From positions 1 to 64,000 of the forward strand of contig JAMPAY010000005.1 in NCBI GenBank assembly GCA_023666945.1: a DNA stretch of 64,000 nucleotides, read 5' to 3'. The notes under the pieces are model-generated. The model was not told where the DNA came from and made no database searches. It saw nothing but the letters and a program-made list of their open reading frames with translations. Each line of letters begins with the position of its first letter. Position 1 is the stretch's first letter. The DNA is from Paludibacter sp. (GTDB lineage: Bacteria > Bacteroidota > Bacteroidia > Bacteroidales > Paludibacteraceae). Below are positions 9,300 to 19,100 of this stretch, piece after piece. Position numbers and translations under genes: made by a program.

Positions 9300-10604
9300 A
9301 TGAAAACATTTGAGCACATTTTCATCGTACTATCGGTGCTTGTGGCATGTGTAGCCTGCAACGGCAATACATCTACGGGTGATGATACTACGCCTGTAAG
9401 TTTTTCTATTTTACCTCCTGCCGTACAAATGAAGGTGGGTGATACGCAACTATTGATGTTGAGCATCAATAAGTCTGCCGTATGGACTTCTTCCGATGAT
9501 GAAATAGCCAAGGTGGTGGAAGGTGTGGTAGAGGCAAAGGCCATAGGTCATTGCGTTATAACGGCAGCCATCGGTACTTCTACAGCCACTGCAGATATAT
9601 ACGTAACGGGTTCCAACGGATCGACTTTTACGCTCAATATTTATGCTTTGGAAATGGATAAGGGAGAAGAACGTCAAGTGATATGCCGTGATACCTATGG
9701 TTACCCGCTTACTTGGAAGAGCGATAATGAGCAGGTGGCAACCGTTTCGCAAGACGGACTGGTTACGGCAGTGGGTCCCGGTGTAACAGAAATTTGGGTG
9801 ACCAACGGTGTGGAACAAGAATCGCTGACTGCTTGTGTACGCCATAAATGGGGCGAATATAAAATGGTATGGTCGGATGAGTTTGACGGAACAGAATTGG
9901 ATCGGAACGTATGGAATGTGGAGGTGGTAGATCATCCTGCCAACAATGAGAAACAAGCCTATCGTGATCGTCGCGAGAATTTGCGTGTTGAAAACGGGAA
10001 TCTTATCATTCAACTTACGCACGAATCAAACGGCGGACAACAATATACTTCGGGACGCATCAATTCGAAAGGTAAAAAGGAATTTCTTTACGGACGTATG
10101 GAAGCCCGTATAAAGTTCCCCAAGGGTGGCGGTACGTGGCCTGCCTTCTGGATGATGGGCGGTCAGGGCGGATGGCCCTTCTGCGGAGAGTGCGATATTA
10201 TAGAGCATATGGGGAATCAACCCAACTTCTCGTCGTTTGCCGTTCATACACAAGAAAAAAGCGGTAATAACGGCAAACAATGGCATTCCGGCTGGACAGC
10301 GCCTTATTCCATGGAGGACGATTATCATGTGTACGGAGTTGAATGGGTGAAAGAAGCCACATTCGGTTGCGACCAGATCCATTTTACGGTGGACGGCACA
10401 ATCTATGCTACCACTACGGAATCGGCATCGCATCGTGATGACCCCATCTATTGGCCCTTCAATAAATCGATGTACTTCATTCTTAATCTGGCTCATGGAG
10501 GTCTGATGGGCGGCAATGTTGATGACAATATTTTTAACAACGGCAATCAGGTGCAGATGTTGGTGGATTGGGTGAGAGTTTATCAACGAGATGAAATTGA
10601 ATAA
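9300..10604 (+). CDS. GH16 beta-glucanase lipoprotein with Ig-like domains
   Basis: Predicted endo-beta-1,3(-1,4)-glucanase displayed on the cell surface. The start at ATG 9300 gives a lipoprotein signal (VLVACVACNG). Two Ig-like BIG2 modules follow (about 32-105 and 110-180). The GH16 domain is C-terminal (about 185-434), with WSDEFDGTELDRNVWNVEV, SGRINSKGK and WPAFWMMGG. The GH16 active-site motif ExDxxE is intact as ECDIIEHMG: nucleophile E297, D299 and acid/base E302. An in-frame TTG at 9273 is ignored because it lies within the terminator tail and would spoil the signal. It starts the run of enzymes. Fine specificity within GH16 cannot be fixed by eye. Confidence 0.9.
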   Translation: MKTFEHIFIVLSVLVACVACNGNTSTGDDTTPVSFSILPPAVQMKVGDTQLLMLSINKSAVWTSSDDEIAKVVEGVVEAKAIGHCVITAAIGTSTATADIYVTGSNGSTFTLNIYALEMDKGEERQVICRDTYGYPLTWKSDNEQVATVSQDGLVTAVGPGVTEIWVTNGVEQESLTACVRHKWGEYKMVWSDEFDGTELDRNVWNVEVVDHPANNEKQAYRDRRENLRVENGNLIIQLTHESNGGQQYTSGRINSKGKKEFLYGRMEARIKFPKGGGTWPAFWMMGGQGGWPFCGECDIIEHMGNQPNFSSFAVHTQEKSGNNGKQWHSGWTAPYSMEDDYHVYGVEWVKEATFGCDQIHFTVDGTIYATTTESASHRDDPIYWPFNKSMYFILNLAHGGLMGGNVDDNIFNNGNQVQMLVDWVRVYQRDEIE

Positions 10605-10655
10605 TGCTATGGCATTATAAACCAAATAATACTAAAGAATAACACATATACGAAT

Positions 10656-11939
10656 ATGAATAAGTATCCGAATATAATACTATCTTCGCTGTGTTTGTGT
10701 ATGCTAATATCTTGTAGCGGACATCAGTCGGTAAATCCTGCTGAAGAAGAGGTTCTTGCAGATGTGGCTTTACGTATGCACAGAAGTTCAAAACGAGGTG
10801 TCGCCTTTAATTTGAACAGACAAGACGATGCTTTGTTGCTGACACAATATATTTCATGGAATTACAATTGGGGCATTTCTTGTGCAGAGAATGTTTATTC
10901 CACACTCATGACGTTCGACAATGTAGAATTTTGTCCGATGGCATGGAACGGTGGTTTTAATGAGTCGGCTTTGGATAGTTGGTGCTATTTGCATCCGGAG
11001 ACCAAATATCTGCTGGCTTATAACGAACCGAATCTGACCGACCAGGCTCGTATGACCCCGCAACAAGCAGCCGAGCAATGGCCTCGTTTGAAGGCAGCAG
11101 CCGAGCGCAATCATTTGAAGATTATAGCTCCGGCACTCAATTACGGTACATTGGAAGGCTATTTTGACCCCATCAAATGGTATGATGAATTTTTCCAATT
11201 GATACCTATTGATGATGTTGACGGTTTGGCTATTCATTGCTATATGGCATCGAATACGGCACTCATGGGATTTGTCAAGATGTTCGGCAAATATAATAAA
11301 CCTATTTGGCTTACCGAATTTTGTGCGTGGGATGCCGGACAACACTCTCCCGGCAATGTGGAAGGACAAATCCGCTATATGTGCAATGTGCTCAACTGGT
11401 TAGAGATGTTTCCCCAAGTGGAACGCTATGCTTGGTTTATTCCGCGAGCGAACACAGCAGTAACGGCCTATCCTTATATGCAGATGCTTACCCATGAGCA
11501 ACCTTCTCAGTTGACCGAATTGGGGAAAATTTATTGCGGGATGTCGTCTTTTGATAAATCGGTATGGCTTGATACAAGAGCAAGAGTACATGCTTCGGAA
11601 TATGTAGAAGTGGCAGATAGTACCATACAAGTGCGTACTTCCACCGATGATGCCGATTATCTGAAAATAGATATGGGATATGGTAAGTGGACCGATTATC
11701 AAGTTTATTTTGCCCCCAATGCCAATACATTGGAGTTGCGCTATTCTTCTTACATCGATTCGCAGTTCTTTATTTATGTGGATGGCGAATTGGTGGCACT
11801 GGGCGAGGCTCCAAAAACGCAAGACGGATGGGCAACAGTAAGCCTCAATGCCACTCTGCCTGCCGGCAAACACAAGATGAGAGTGGAAATCGTGAAGGGA
11901 GGATTTGACCTTCTTTGGTTCAGAGCCCTTACTAAATAA
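10656..11939 (+). CDS. GH128 endo-beta-1,3-glucanase lipoprotein with C-terminal CBM6-like domain
   Basis: Predicted endo-beta-1,3-glucanase of the Asl1-like family GH128, on the surface or in the periplasm. A lipobox (MLISCSGHQ) is followed by the TIM-barrel signature: RGVAFNLN, WNYNWG, FCPMAWNG, LLAYNEPNLTDQ (acid/base E124), DGLAIHCY and IWLTEFCAWDAG (nucleophile E221). Residues about 305-427 (RVHASEYVEVADS ... LLWFRAL) look like a CBM6-type beta-sandwich, which often binds beta-glucan ends. Both catalytic glutamates of the family are present. It is 51 bases after the first GH16 gene and in the same transcriptional direction. GH128 enzymes act on beta-1,3-glucans, so this gene gives the strongest hint to the locus substrate. 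Confidence 0.85.
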   Translation: MNKYPNIILSSLCLCMLISCSGHQSVNPAEEEVLADVALRMHRSSKRGVAFNLNRQDDALLLTQYISWNYNWGISCAENVYSTLMTFDNVEFCPMAWNGGFNESALDSWCYLHPETKYLLAYNEPNLTDQARMTPQQAAEQWPRLKAAAERNHLKIIAPALNYGTLEGYFDPIKWYDEFFQLIPIDDVDGLAIHCYMASNTALMGFVKMFGKYNKPIWLTEFCAWDAGQHSPGNVEGQIRYMCNVLNWLEMFPQVERYAWFIPRANTAVTAYPYMQMLTHEQPSQLTELGKIYCGMSSFDKSVWLDTRARVHASEYVEVADSTIQVRTSTDDADYLKIDMGYGKWTDYQVYFAPNANTLELRYSSYIDSQFFIYVDGELVALGEAPKTQDGWATVSLNATLPAGKHKMRVEIVKGGFDLLWFRALTK

Positions 11940-11977
11940 TAGAAACAAACATAATTAACCATAGATTAGCATATAAT

Positions 11978-13615
11978 ATGAAAATCCGATTTTATCTGTG
12001 TTTGGCAAGTATCTGTTTGGCTCATGCCGTACAAGCGCAACTGACGATTGATAGTTTTGAAAGCGGTAGCAAGGGGTGGGAAGCCGTAGTAGGTTATACC
12101 GATGTGCGCCCCAACGAACATAAAACGGGTATCAATCAGTCGGACTATGTTCTCTATACCCAACGTGCAGTGGGCGATGACAATTGGGCAGGTGCCATTT
12201 TGCGTAACGTAAACCGGAAAGGCTATAAGTATCTGCATGCCTATATGTATCGCAGTAACAACGGTATTCCAAATTTGAAAGTATCTGATACCAATCCGCA
12301 AGATTTACAACCTGTAAGTACCATTGTTGCCGAGCAGTGGCAAGATGTAGTATTTGATATTTCCGATTACGAAACCGCCGGAGTTGATTTTGTCTTCTTG
12401 ATGGTAGATCGTGTTAATAGCGATGAGTTGGTCTATATGTTGGTGGATGAGGTTGTGCTCAGCAACTCATCGGAACCACGTACTGAAATTGCTTTGCCAA
12501 TAGAGCCGCAACCCGGCACTGAGGGCGAAACGGGTACGGGCGAAACCGACGGTTATCGACTTGTTTGGGCAGACTATTTTAACAATGGTACGCTTGATAC
12601 CGATGCTTGGACAATAGAGGTGAATGGCGATGGCGGCGGCAACAATGAGTTGCAGTATTACTGCGAAAGGGGTGTTTCAGTAGGTACGGAACCGCAATCG
12701 GGAAAGGGATGTCTGATACTTACCGCTACCAAAGAAAACTACAATGGCAAAACATGCACTTCAGGACGCATTACCGGTCAAGGAAAAGTATATTTTACAC
12801 ATGGTAAGATTGAAGCCAGTATTCGTTTTCCGCATACGGCCGATGGTTTGTGGCCTGCTTTTTGGATGATGGGCAACGATATTACTTCGCTCGGATGGCC
12901 TGCTTGCGGTGAGATCGACATTGTTGAGATGGGGAATGTAAACGGCATTAAGCGAGGCACGCAAGACCGCTATTTCAATGGAGCCTATCATTGGGGAACA
13001 CGTTGGGACGATCATCGTCAATATGCCAATGATTATACATCATCGTATGGCTTGCAGGATGATTTCCATTTATTTACCGTTTATTGGGATAATAATGCCA
13101 TACGTATGTATCTTGATCAAGACCGTTATCCGGATGCACAACCTTATTGCTCTATGACTATTCCTGCATCAACAGATAAAACGGCTCCCGGCTACTATTT
13201 TCACAAACCGAATTACATATTGTTCAACCTGGCAGTAGGCGGTAATTTTCCCTCCATTTGGGATATTAACGCTATTTCCGCTTTGGCTGAGGGTTCGGCA
13301 AGTATGTATGTCGATTTTGTTAAAGTGTATCAGAAAGGTGCCGCTGATGAAACTTTCCACGGTCCGGGAATGGCCGATGCGCTCGAATCGGCAACCACTA
13401 CGATGCGTTGTACCATAGCACCTAATCCGGTGACAGATTGGCTGAATGTGTCAGGCAAATTCAGCAGTTTGACTATTTATGCACTGGACGGGCAACCCGT
13501 TTTATCTTCCAACCAAACAACCATTTCTGTAGCACATTTGTCCGCAGGCGTGTATATTGTGGTTGTGACCTTGGAAAACGGACAAACCGAACAACATAAA
13601 CTGATAAAACAATAA
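11978..13615 (+). CDS. GH16 beta-glucanase with N-terminal binding-like domain and T9SS C-terminal sorting domain
   Basis: Secreted GH16 endo-glucanase. A cleavable signal peptide (LCLASICLAHAVQAQ) leads into a beta-sandwich module (about 22-165, FESGSKGWEAVVGYTDV) resembling carbohydrate-binding domains. A linker rich in Pro, Gly, Thr and Glu follows, then the GH16 domain (about 185-450) with the intact motif GEIDIVEMG (E312, D314, E317). The C-terminus (about 475-545: IAPNPVTDWLNVSGKF ... LSAGVYIVVV) is a type A T9SS sorting domain, so the protein should cross the outer membrane by type IX secretion. The GH16 core resembles that of the next gene closely (DQDRYPDAQPY occurs in both), suggesting an old duplication. 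Confidence 0.92.
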   Translation: MKIRFYLCLASICLAHAVQAQLTIDSFESGSKGWEAVVGYTDVRPNEHKTGINQSDYVLYTQRAVGDDNWAGAILRNVNRKGYKYLHAYMYRSNNGIPNLKVSDTNPQDLQPVSTIVAEQWQDVVFDISDYETAGVDFVFLMVDRVNSDELVYMLVDEVVLSNSSEPRTEIALPIEPQPGTEGETGTGETDGYRLVWADYFNNGTLDTDAWTIEVNGDGGGNNELQYYCERGVSVGTEPQSGKGCLILTATKENYNGKTCTSGRITGQGKVYFTHGKIEASIRFPHTADGLWPAFWMMGNDITSLGWPACGEIDIVEMGNVNGIKRGTQDRYFNGAYHWGTRWDDHRQYANDYTSSYGLQDDFHLFTVYWDNNAIRMYLDQDRYPDAQPYCSMTIPASTDKTAPGYYFHKPNYILFNLAVGGNFPSIWDINAISALAEGSASMYVDFVKVYQKGAADETFHGPGMADALESATTTMRCTIAPNPVTDWLNVSGKFSSLTIYALDGQPVLSSNQTTISVAHLSAGVYIVVVTLENGQTEQHKLIKQ

Positions 13616-13755
13616 TATACTTGTATTGCTTTTATGGGGGCAAAAACTATATAAACGATTATGCTTGTTACTATTTTACAGCAGCAGACAGGTGCCTCTG
13701 TATAATGTATAAATTTGATTATTGGAATAGTTAATACTACAATACAAAATCCGCA

Positions 13756-14772
13756 ATGAAACTGATAATAACAATCAACAGAACCGTAGTTTTATTTCTA
13801 TTGGCCACAATGTTTTTTTCATCTTGTTCAACTCCTAAACAAGAGTGGACACTTGTGTGGGAAGATAATTTCGACGGAGTGGCAGTGGATACGACCTTTT
13901 GGAATTTTGAAGACAATGCACGAGGCGGTGGAAATGCCGAAATGCAGTACTATACACCACGTAATGTAACAGTAGGCAAACATCCCGAAACAGGTGAGAG
14001 TTGTTTGGTAATTACTGCCCGCAAAGAGCAGTATAATGGTCGTCCTGCCACATCGGCACGCGTCAATACTCACAACAAAGTTGCCGTACAATACGGAAAA
14101 GTGGAAGCACGTATAGCGTTCCCTTATACGAAAGACGGCTTATGGCCTGCATTTTGGATGTTGGGCAACAATCTGGCAAGCAATTTGGGTAATAACGATG
14201 ATGTAGATGCACAGAAAGAACAATTGGAATTGTCAGGACGTACCGTTTGGCCTAAATCGGGAGAGATTGATATTGTGGAAATGGGGCATAAAAACGGTAT
14301 CGAGGCCGGTACGCAAGACCGTTATTTCAATGGTGCCTGCCATTGGGGCGAAGATTTTAACTCGGGTCAGTATCGTTTTGCTGCTAACAATGTGACGGCA
14401 GACTATTCGGTGCAAGGCGGTTTTCACCTCTTTACATTGCTTTGGACGCCGGATTCCATATCGATGTATCTTGACCAAGACCGTTATCCGGATGCACAAC
14501 CTTATTTTGCATTATCTTTGGCTGATAAGGATATTAACGAACCGGGACACTATTTCGATCATCCTTTTTATGTGGTGCTCAATTTGGGTGTGGGCGGTTT
14601 CTTCCCCGATATGCCGATGCCCGAAAAGTATCCTGAATTGGTTACCGATCAAGACCCTAATTTTCAACGTATAACGGCATTGCCTGCTGACGGAACACCA
14701 GTCTCGATGTATGTTGACTATGTGCGTATTTGGCAAAAAGGGGAAAACTACGAACAACTAATCGTTCCTTAA
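13756..14772 (+). CDS. GH16 beta-glucanase lipoprotein, single domain
   Basis: Compact GH16 glucanase. A lipobox (MFFSSCSTPK) is followed directly by the catalytic domain from about residue 30 (WTLVWEDNFDG) to 330 (VSMYVDYVRIWQKG). The catalytic motif GEIDIVEMG is intact, with E170, D172 and E175. An insertion of about 25 residues after WMLGNN (NLGNNDDVDAQKEQL) is absent from the two other GH16 proteins here. The 140-base gap in front has a weak internal promoter candidate (TAAATTTG, 13710-13717, no -33 box). Proteins of this shape often act as laminarinases or mixed-linkage glucanases in the periplasm or on the outer membrane; which one is not decidable from sequence alone. Confidence 0.9.
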   Translation: MKLIITINRTVVLFLLATMFFSSCSTPKQEWTLVWEDNFDGVAVDTTFWNFEDNARGGGNAEMQYYTPRNVTVGKHPETGESCLVITARKEQYNGRPATSARVNTHNKVAVQYGKVEARIAFPYTKDGLWPAFWMLGNNLASNLGNNDDVDAQKEQLELSGRTVWPKSGEIDIVEMGHKNGIEAGTQDRYFNGACHWGEDFNSGQYRFAANNVTADYSVQGGFHLFTLLWTPDSISMYLDQDRYPDAQPYFALSLADKDINEPGHYFDHPFYVVLNLGVGGFFPDMPMPEKYPELVTDQDPNFQRITALPADGTPVSMYVDYVRIWQKGENYEQLIVP

Positions 14773-14819
14773 GTATAAGGACGTTTTTTTATAGAACACT
14801 CAATTTGATTTAGTATACA

Positions 14820-16196
14820 ATGAAACTCTCTGTAAAAGAAAAGTTAGGCTATAGTTTGGGCGACACCGCCTCCCATTTTGTGTGGGATTTGGTAGGTTTT
14901 TGGTTGCTTATCTTCTATACCGATATTTATGGACTATCTCCCGCTACAGCAGGCGTTATCATGTTTGTCGGCAGTATTTGGGATGCTGTTATGGATCCTG
15001 TAGTAGGTATAATTTCCGACCGTACCACATCGCGTTGGGGAAAGTTCCGCCCTTATCTTCTTTTCGGTGCAGTTCCTTATGCAATTTTGGCGGTATTGGC
15101 ATTTACCACTCCCGCATTCGGTGCAACAGGTAAGTTTGCTTATGCACTTATTACGTGTTTGCTTTTGCGTACGGCGTATGCTTGTGTGAACTTGCCCTAT
15201 TCTTCGTTAGGAGCCGTTATGACGGATGATTCTGCCGAACGTGCAGGACTTAATACCTACCGTTTTATTGCTGCCTACATCGGGCAATTTATCGTTACGG
15301 GAGGGGCTCTTTACCTTGTCAAATATCTGGGTGCTTGGGGTAATAACGGAGTGGTAGACCAGGCACAAGGGTATCAATATACCGTTGCTTTATTCGGTTT
15401 GCTGAGTGTGTTATGTTTTCTGGTGGCGTTCTTCACCACGAAAGAGCGTGTACCTGCACCTCCAAAGCAAGACAATAACGTTCTAAAGGATTTCAAATAT
15501 CTCTTCCTCAATAAGGCGTGGATTGTTCTCACATTGGTTGGAATTGTTTCCTTTATTATGTTTGCCATGCAAAATGCGGCGATAGCCTATTATTTCAAGT
15601 ATTATATACAAGATGCCGAAAATGTTCAGTTGTTCAATGTTTTGGGAACTGTGGCACTTATAGTAGCATTGCCTGCATCAAAACCATTGGCACAACGATT
15701 GGGCAATAGAATGGTATACATTCTCAGTTCTGTTGTGTCCGGTATCTTTTTTGCCCTTATTTTTGTGGCAGGCGACAATCTTATCTTGGTCTATACATTC
15801 AATATACTTGCCAAGATGGCGTATGCTCCGGCAGTACCGCTCTTGTGGACCATGTTGGCCGATGTAGCCGACTATGGTGAGTGGAAGTTCAACCGCCGCA
15901 CAACGGGCTTGTGTTTTTCGGCATCGGTATTGGCTCAGAAACTCGGATGGGCCATAGGAGCGGCAGCAGCAGGTTGGCTATTGGGGGCAACTCATTTTGT
16001 GGCGAATGCCGAAGTTCAGTCTGATTCCGCCATGATGGGTATCCGCCTACTTGTGAGTGTGATACCGGGTGTATTGTACGCTTCTTGCGCACTCATTATG
16101 TATTTTTATAATTTAGACAATACTACCATGTCTCGGATGAAAACCGAATTAGAACAACGACGATTACAAACAAAGACTGTTTTAAGCAATGAATAA
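14820..16196 (+). CDS. GPH-family (MelB-like) sugar:cation symporter, MFS
   Basis: Inner-membrane importer, probably of gluco-oligosaccharides released in the periplasm. The start MKLSVKEKLGYSLGDTASHF is the typical opening of glycoside-pentoside-hexuronide symporters. About 12 hydrophobic segments follow, with the family loops DPVVGIISDRTTSRWGKFRP and LADVADYGEWKFNRRTTG. The length of 458 residues is normal. The end overlaps the start of the phosphorylase gene by 8 bases, so the two are translationally linked; import and phosphorolysis are probably coupled. GPH transporters next to glycoside phosphorylases are common in Bacteroidetes glucan loci. Confidence 0.9.
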   Translation: MKLSVKEKLGYSLGDTASHFVWDLVGFWLLIFYTDIYGLSPATAGVIMFVGSIWDAVMDPVVGIISDRTTSRWGKFRPYLLFGAVPYAILAVLAFTTPAFGATGKFAYALITCLLLRTAYACVNLPYSSLGAVMTDDSAERAGLNTYRFIAAYIGQFIVTGGALYLVKYLGAWGNNGVVDQAQGYQYTVALFGLLSVLCFLVAFFTTKERVPAPPKQDNNVLKDFKYLFLNKAWIVLTLVGIVSFIMFAMQNAAIAYYFKYYIQDAENVQLFNVLGTVALIVALPASKPLAQRLGNRMVYILSSVVSGIFFALIFVAGDNLILVYTFNILAKMAYAPAVPLLWTMLADVADYGEWKFNRRTTGLCFSASVLAQKLGWAIGAAAAGWLLGATHFVANAEVQSDSAMMGIRLLVSVIPGVLYASCALIMYFYNLDNTTMSRMKTELEQRRLQTKTVLSNE

Positions 16197-19100
16197 GACG
16201 ATCAACACAACCGACATGTATGTGGGCGATACGCTTTTGCATTTGGCACAAGCGGAAGCAGAAGGATGTTTTTGCGAAATAGATGGCGAACGTTTCTATC
16301 GTATTAGCAACTACGATGCCATGCAGCCTTTCTTCATAAGTTTGGCAAGCGATACCGACCTTTGGATGTATATATCTTCTACGGGCGGATTAACCGCCGG
16401 CAGACGCAATCCGGATCAATCACTCTTTCCCTATTATACGGATGATAAAATTACCGAGTCGGCAGAATATACAGGCAGTCGCACATTGCTGCGCGTTAAG
16501 ATGGGTGATAGGGTATGTATGTGGGAACCTTTTTCGTCGCACAATGCAGGGGTGTATGATGTTTGTCGCACCATTGCCAAGAGTGTGGTTGGTAATAAGT
16601 TGGTCTTTAGTGAAAACAATCGTACACTCGGTCTTGTATTCTCTTACACATGGTGCAGTGCCGATCGTTTCGGTTGGATTCGCAAAGCACAACTGAGCAA
16701 CAGTACAAGTGAAGGGCGAGAGGTAGAGATTGTAGACGGATTGCAGAACTTGCTACCTGCAGGAGTTGATCGTCTGACACAGAATACGTTCTCCACTTTG
16801 GTTGATGCTTATAAACGTACCGAACTTGTGCCCGACTCATCATTGGCGTTGTTGCGCATGGAGGCCATTATGGTTGATCGTGCCGAACCCAGTGAGTCGC
16901 TACGTTGCAATACGGTCTACACGTTAGGATTACCTTTTGAAGATTATCTCTTATCTTCGGCACAGTTGGATGCCTTTCGCAAGGGAAGACCGCTGCACTC
17001 TGAAACCGAAGCCAAAGGCGTGAGAGGAGCGGTGTTGGCACACACCCGTCTGATGATAGAGGCCGGCAAACAATATACATGGTATTTTGTGGCAGATGTA
17101 GAGAAAGATGCCGTGCAGGTATGCGACATGCTGCGTTTTATACGCCAACCTGAAGCCGTGGCTTTATTGGAAGAAGCCGTAGCGCAATCGACCGATACAT
17201 TGCGTTCTATCGTTATGCAGAACGATGGGGTGCAGCATACGGCTGACGAACATGACAACGCACGCCACTTTGCCAATACGTTGTTCAATACTATGCGAGG
17301 AGGATTCTATTGCGATGCCTACAACATACAGAGCAACGCATTCCGACGCCATGTGGAGCTTTTCAATAGAGAGGTGGCTAAGCGCAATGAGGCATTTCTT
17401 GCTGCTTTGCCCGATACTATGGCATATGCTGCTTTGCAAACAGCGGTAGAGGAGCAACACGATGAACAGTTGATGCGCCTTTTCATGGAGTATCTTCCGA
17501 TAACTTTCAGCCGTCGTCATGGCGATCCCAGCCGTCCTTGGAATATGTTTGATATTAGGGTTAACGATGCTGCAGGCAAACGTCTGATATCTTATCAAGG
17601 CAATTGGCGCGATATTTTCCAAAACTGGGAAGCACTCTCGCTTTCGTATCCCGGTTATATCAATGCTATCATATCCAAGTTCCTCAATGCAACAACGGTT
17701 GACGGTTACAATCCGTATAAAGTAACCAGCGAGGGTATCGATTGGGAGGTAATTGAGCCGGAAAATCCTTGGTCGAATATCGGCTATTGGGGCGATCATC
17801 AGATTATTTATCTGCTCAAATTGTTGGAACTTTCAGCAAAGCATAATCCCTCAGCCTTGCAAGCGATGTTGCTCAATGGGCGTTTTGCTTTTGCCAATGT
17901 TCCTTATAGACTGAAATCGTATGCCGAGATTGTGGCAGATCCGAAAAATACCGTTCGTTTTGATGACGATTTGCATAAGCGTATCTTTGCTCTTATTCCT
18001 ACCTACGGACAAGATGCACGCCTTGTACTGACGGCTTCAGGAGATGTATATACCACCTCTTTCACCGATAAGTTAGCGGTTACTCTTTTGGCTAAACTTT
18101 CCAATTTTATTCCCGATGCGGGTATATGGATGAATACTTTGCGTCCGGAGTGGAACGATGCCAACAATGCGTTGGTTGGGTGCGGGGCTTCCATGGTAAC
18201 GCTCTATTATATGCGTCGTTTTGTGGCTTTCTTGACACAATTCTATGCGGAAGTGCAAGCCGAATCGTTTGTGCTTTCCAATGAGATACTTACGTGCATA
18301 AAGCAAATGGCGAATGTGTTTGAAAACCACAGAGAATGTATTCTTCGTGGTTTTATACCGCAGCAACGACGCACCTTGGTCGACGCCTTGGGCATAGCGG
18401 GTGAAACCTATCGTGAAAAGGTGTATGCTGGTTTTTCGGGGCGTATGGAGCAAATCGGTAAACAAGAGTGGTTGTCGTTTTTGCAGCAAGTAGAAACCTA
18501 CATTGATGCATCCATACGCAATGCTCGACGTGATGATGGGTTATATCAGGCATACAATCTCATTGCGTTTACCGACAATGCTATTGAAGTGCGTCCATTG
18601 TATGAAATGTTGGAAGGTCAGGTGTCATTGCTCACTTCTTTTGCTTTGGCTCCCGAAGATGTGGCTGATGTATTGGACAGTATGCGTCATTCCGCTTTGT
18701 ACCGTCCCGACCAAAATAGTTATATGCTCTATCCGGCAAAGCAGTTGCCCTCTTTCCTTGAGAAGAATAACCTGCCTGCAGATGCAGCGGCTTCACCGCT
18801 CGTTAAACGATTGTTGGAACAATATCCCGGTGCCATTGTGGCACAAGATGCCGAGGGTGGGGTACACTTTAATGGAAGTTTTAACAATGCTTCATTTTTG
18901 CAGCGGGCCATAGATGCTTTGCCAACACCGCTTTCCGAAACAGAGCGGACGCAGTTGCTTGATGTGTATGAGCGTATGTTTGTTCATCAGGCTTTCACAG
19001 GGCGTTCCGGTACTTTCTATAAGTACGAAGGATTGGGTTGTATCTATTGGCACATGGTATCCAAACTCTTGTTGGCAGTAGGTGAAAATATTGAGCGGGC

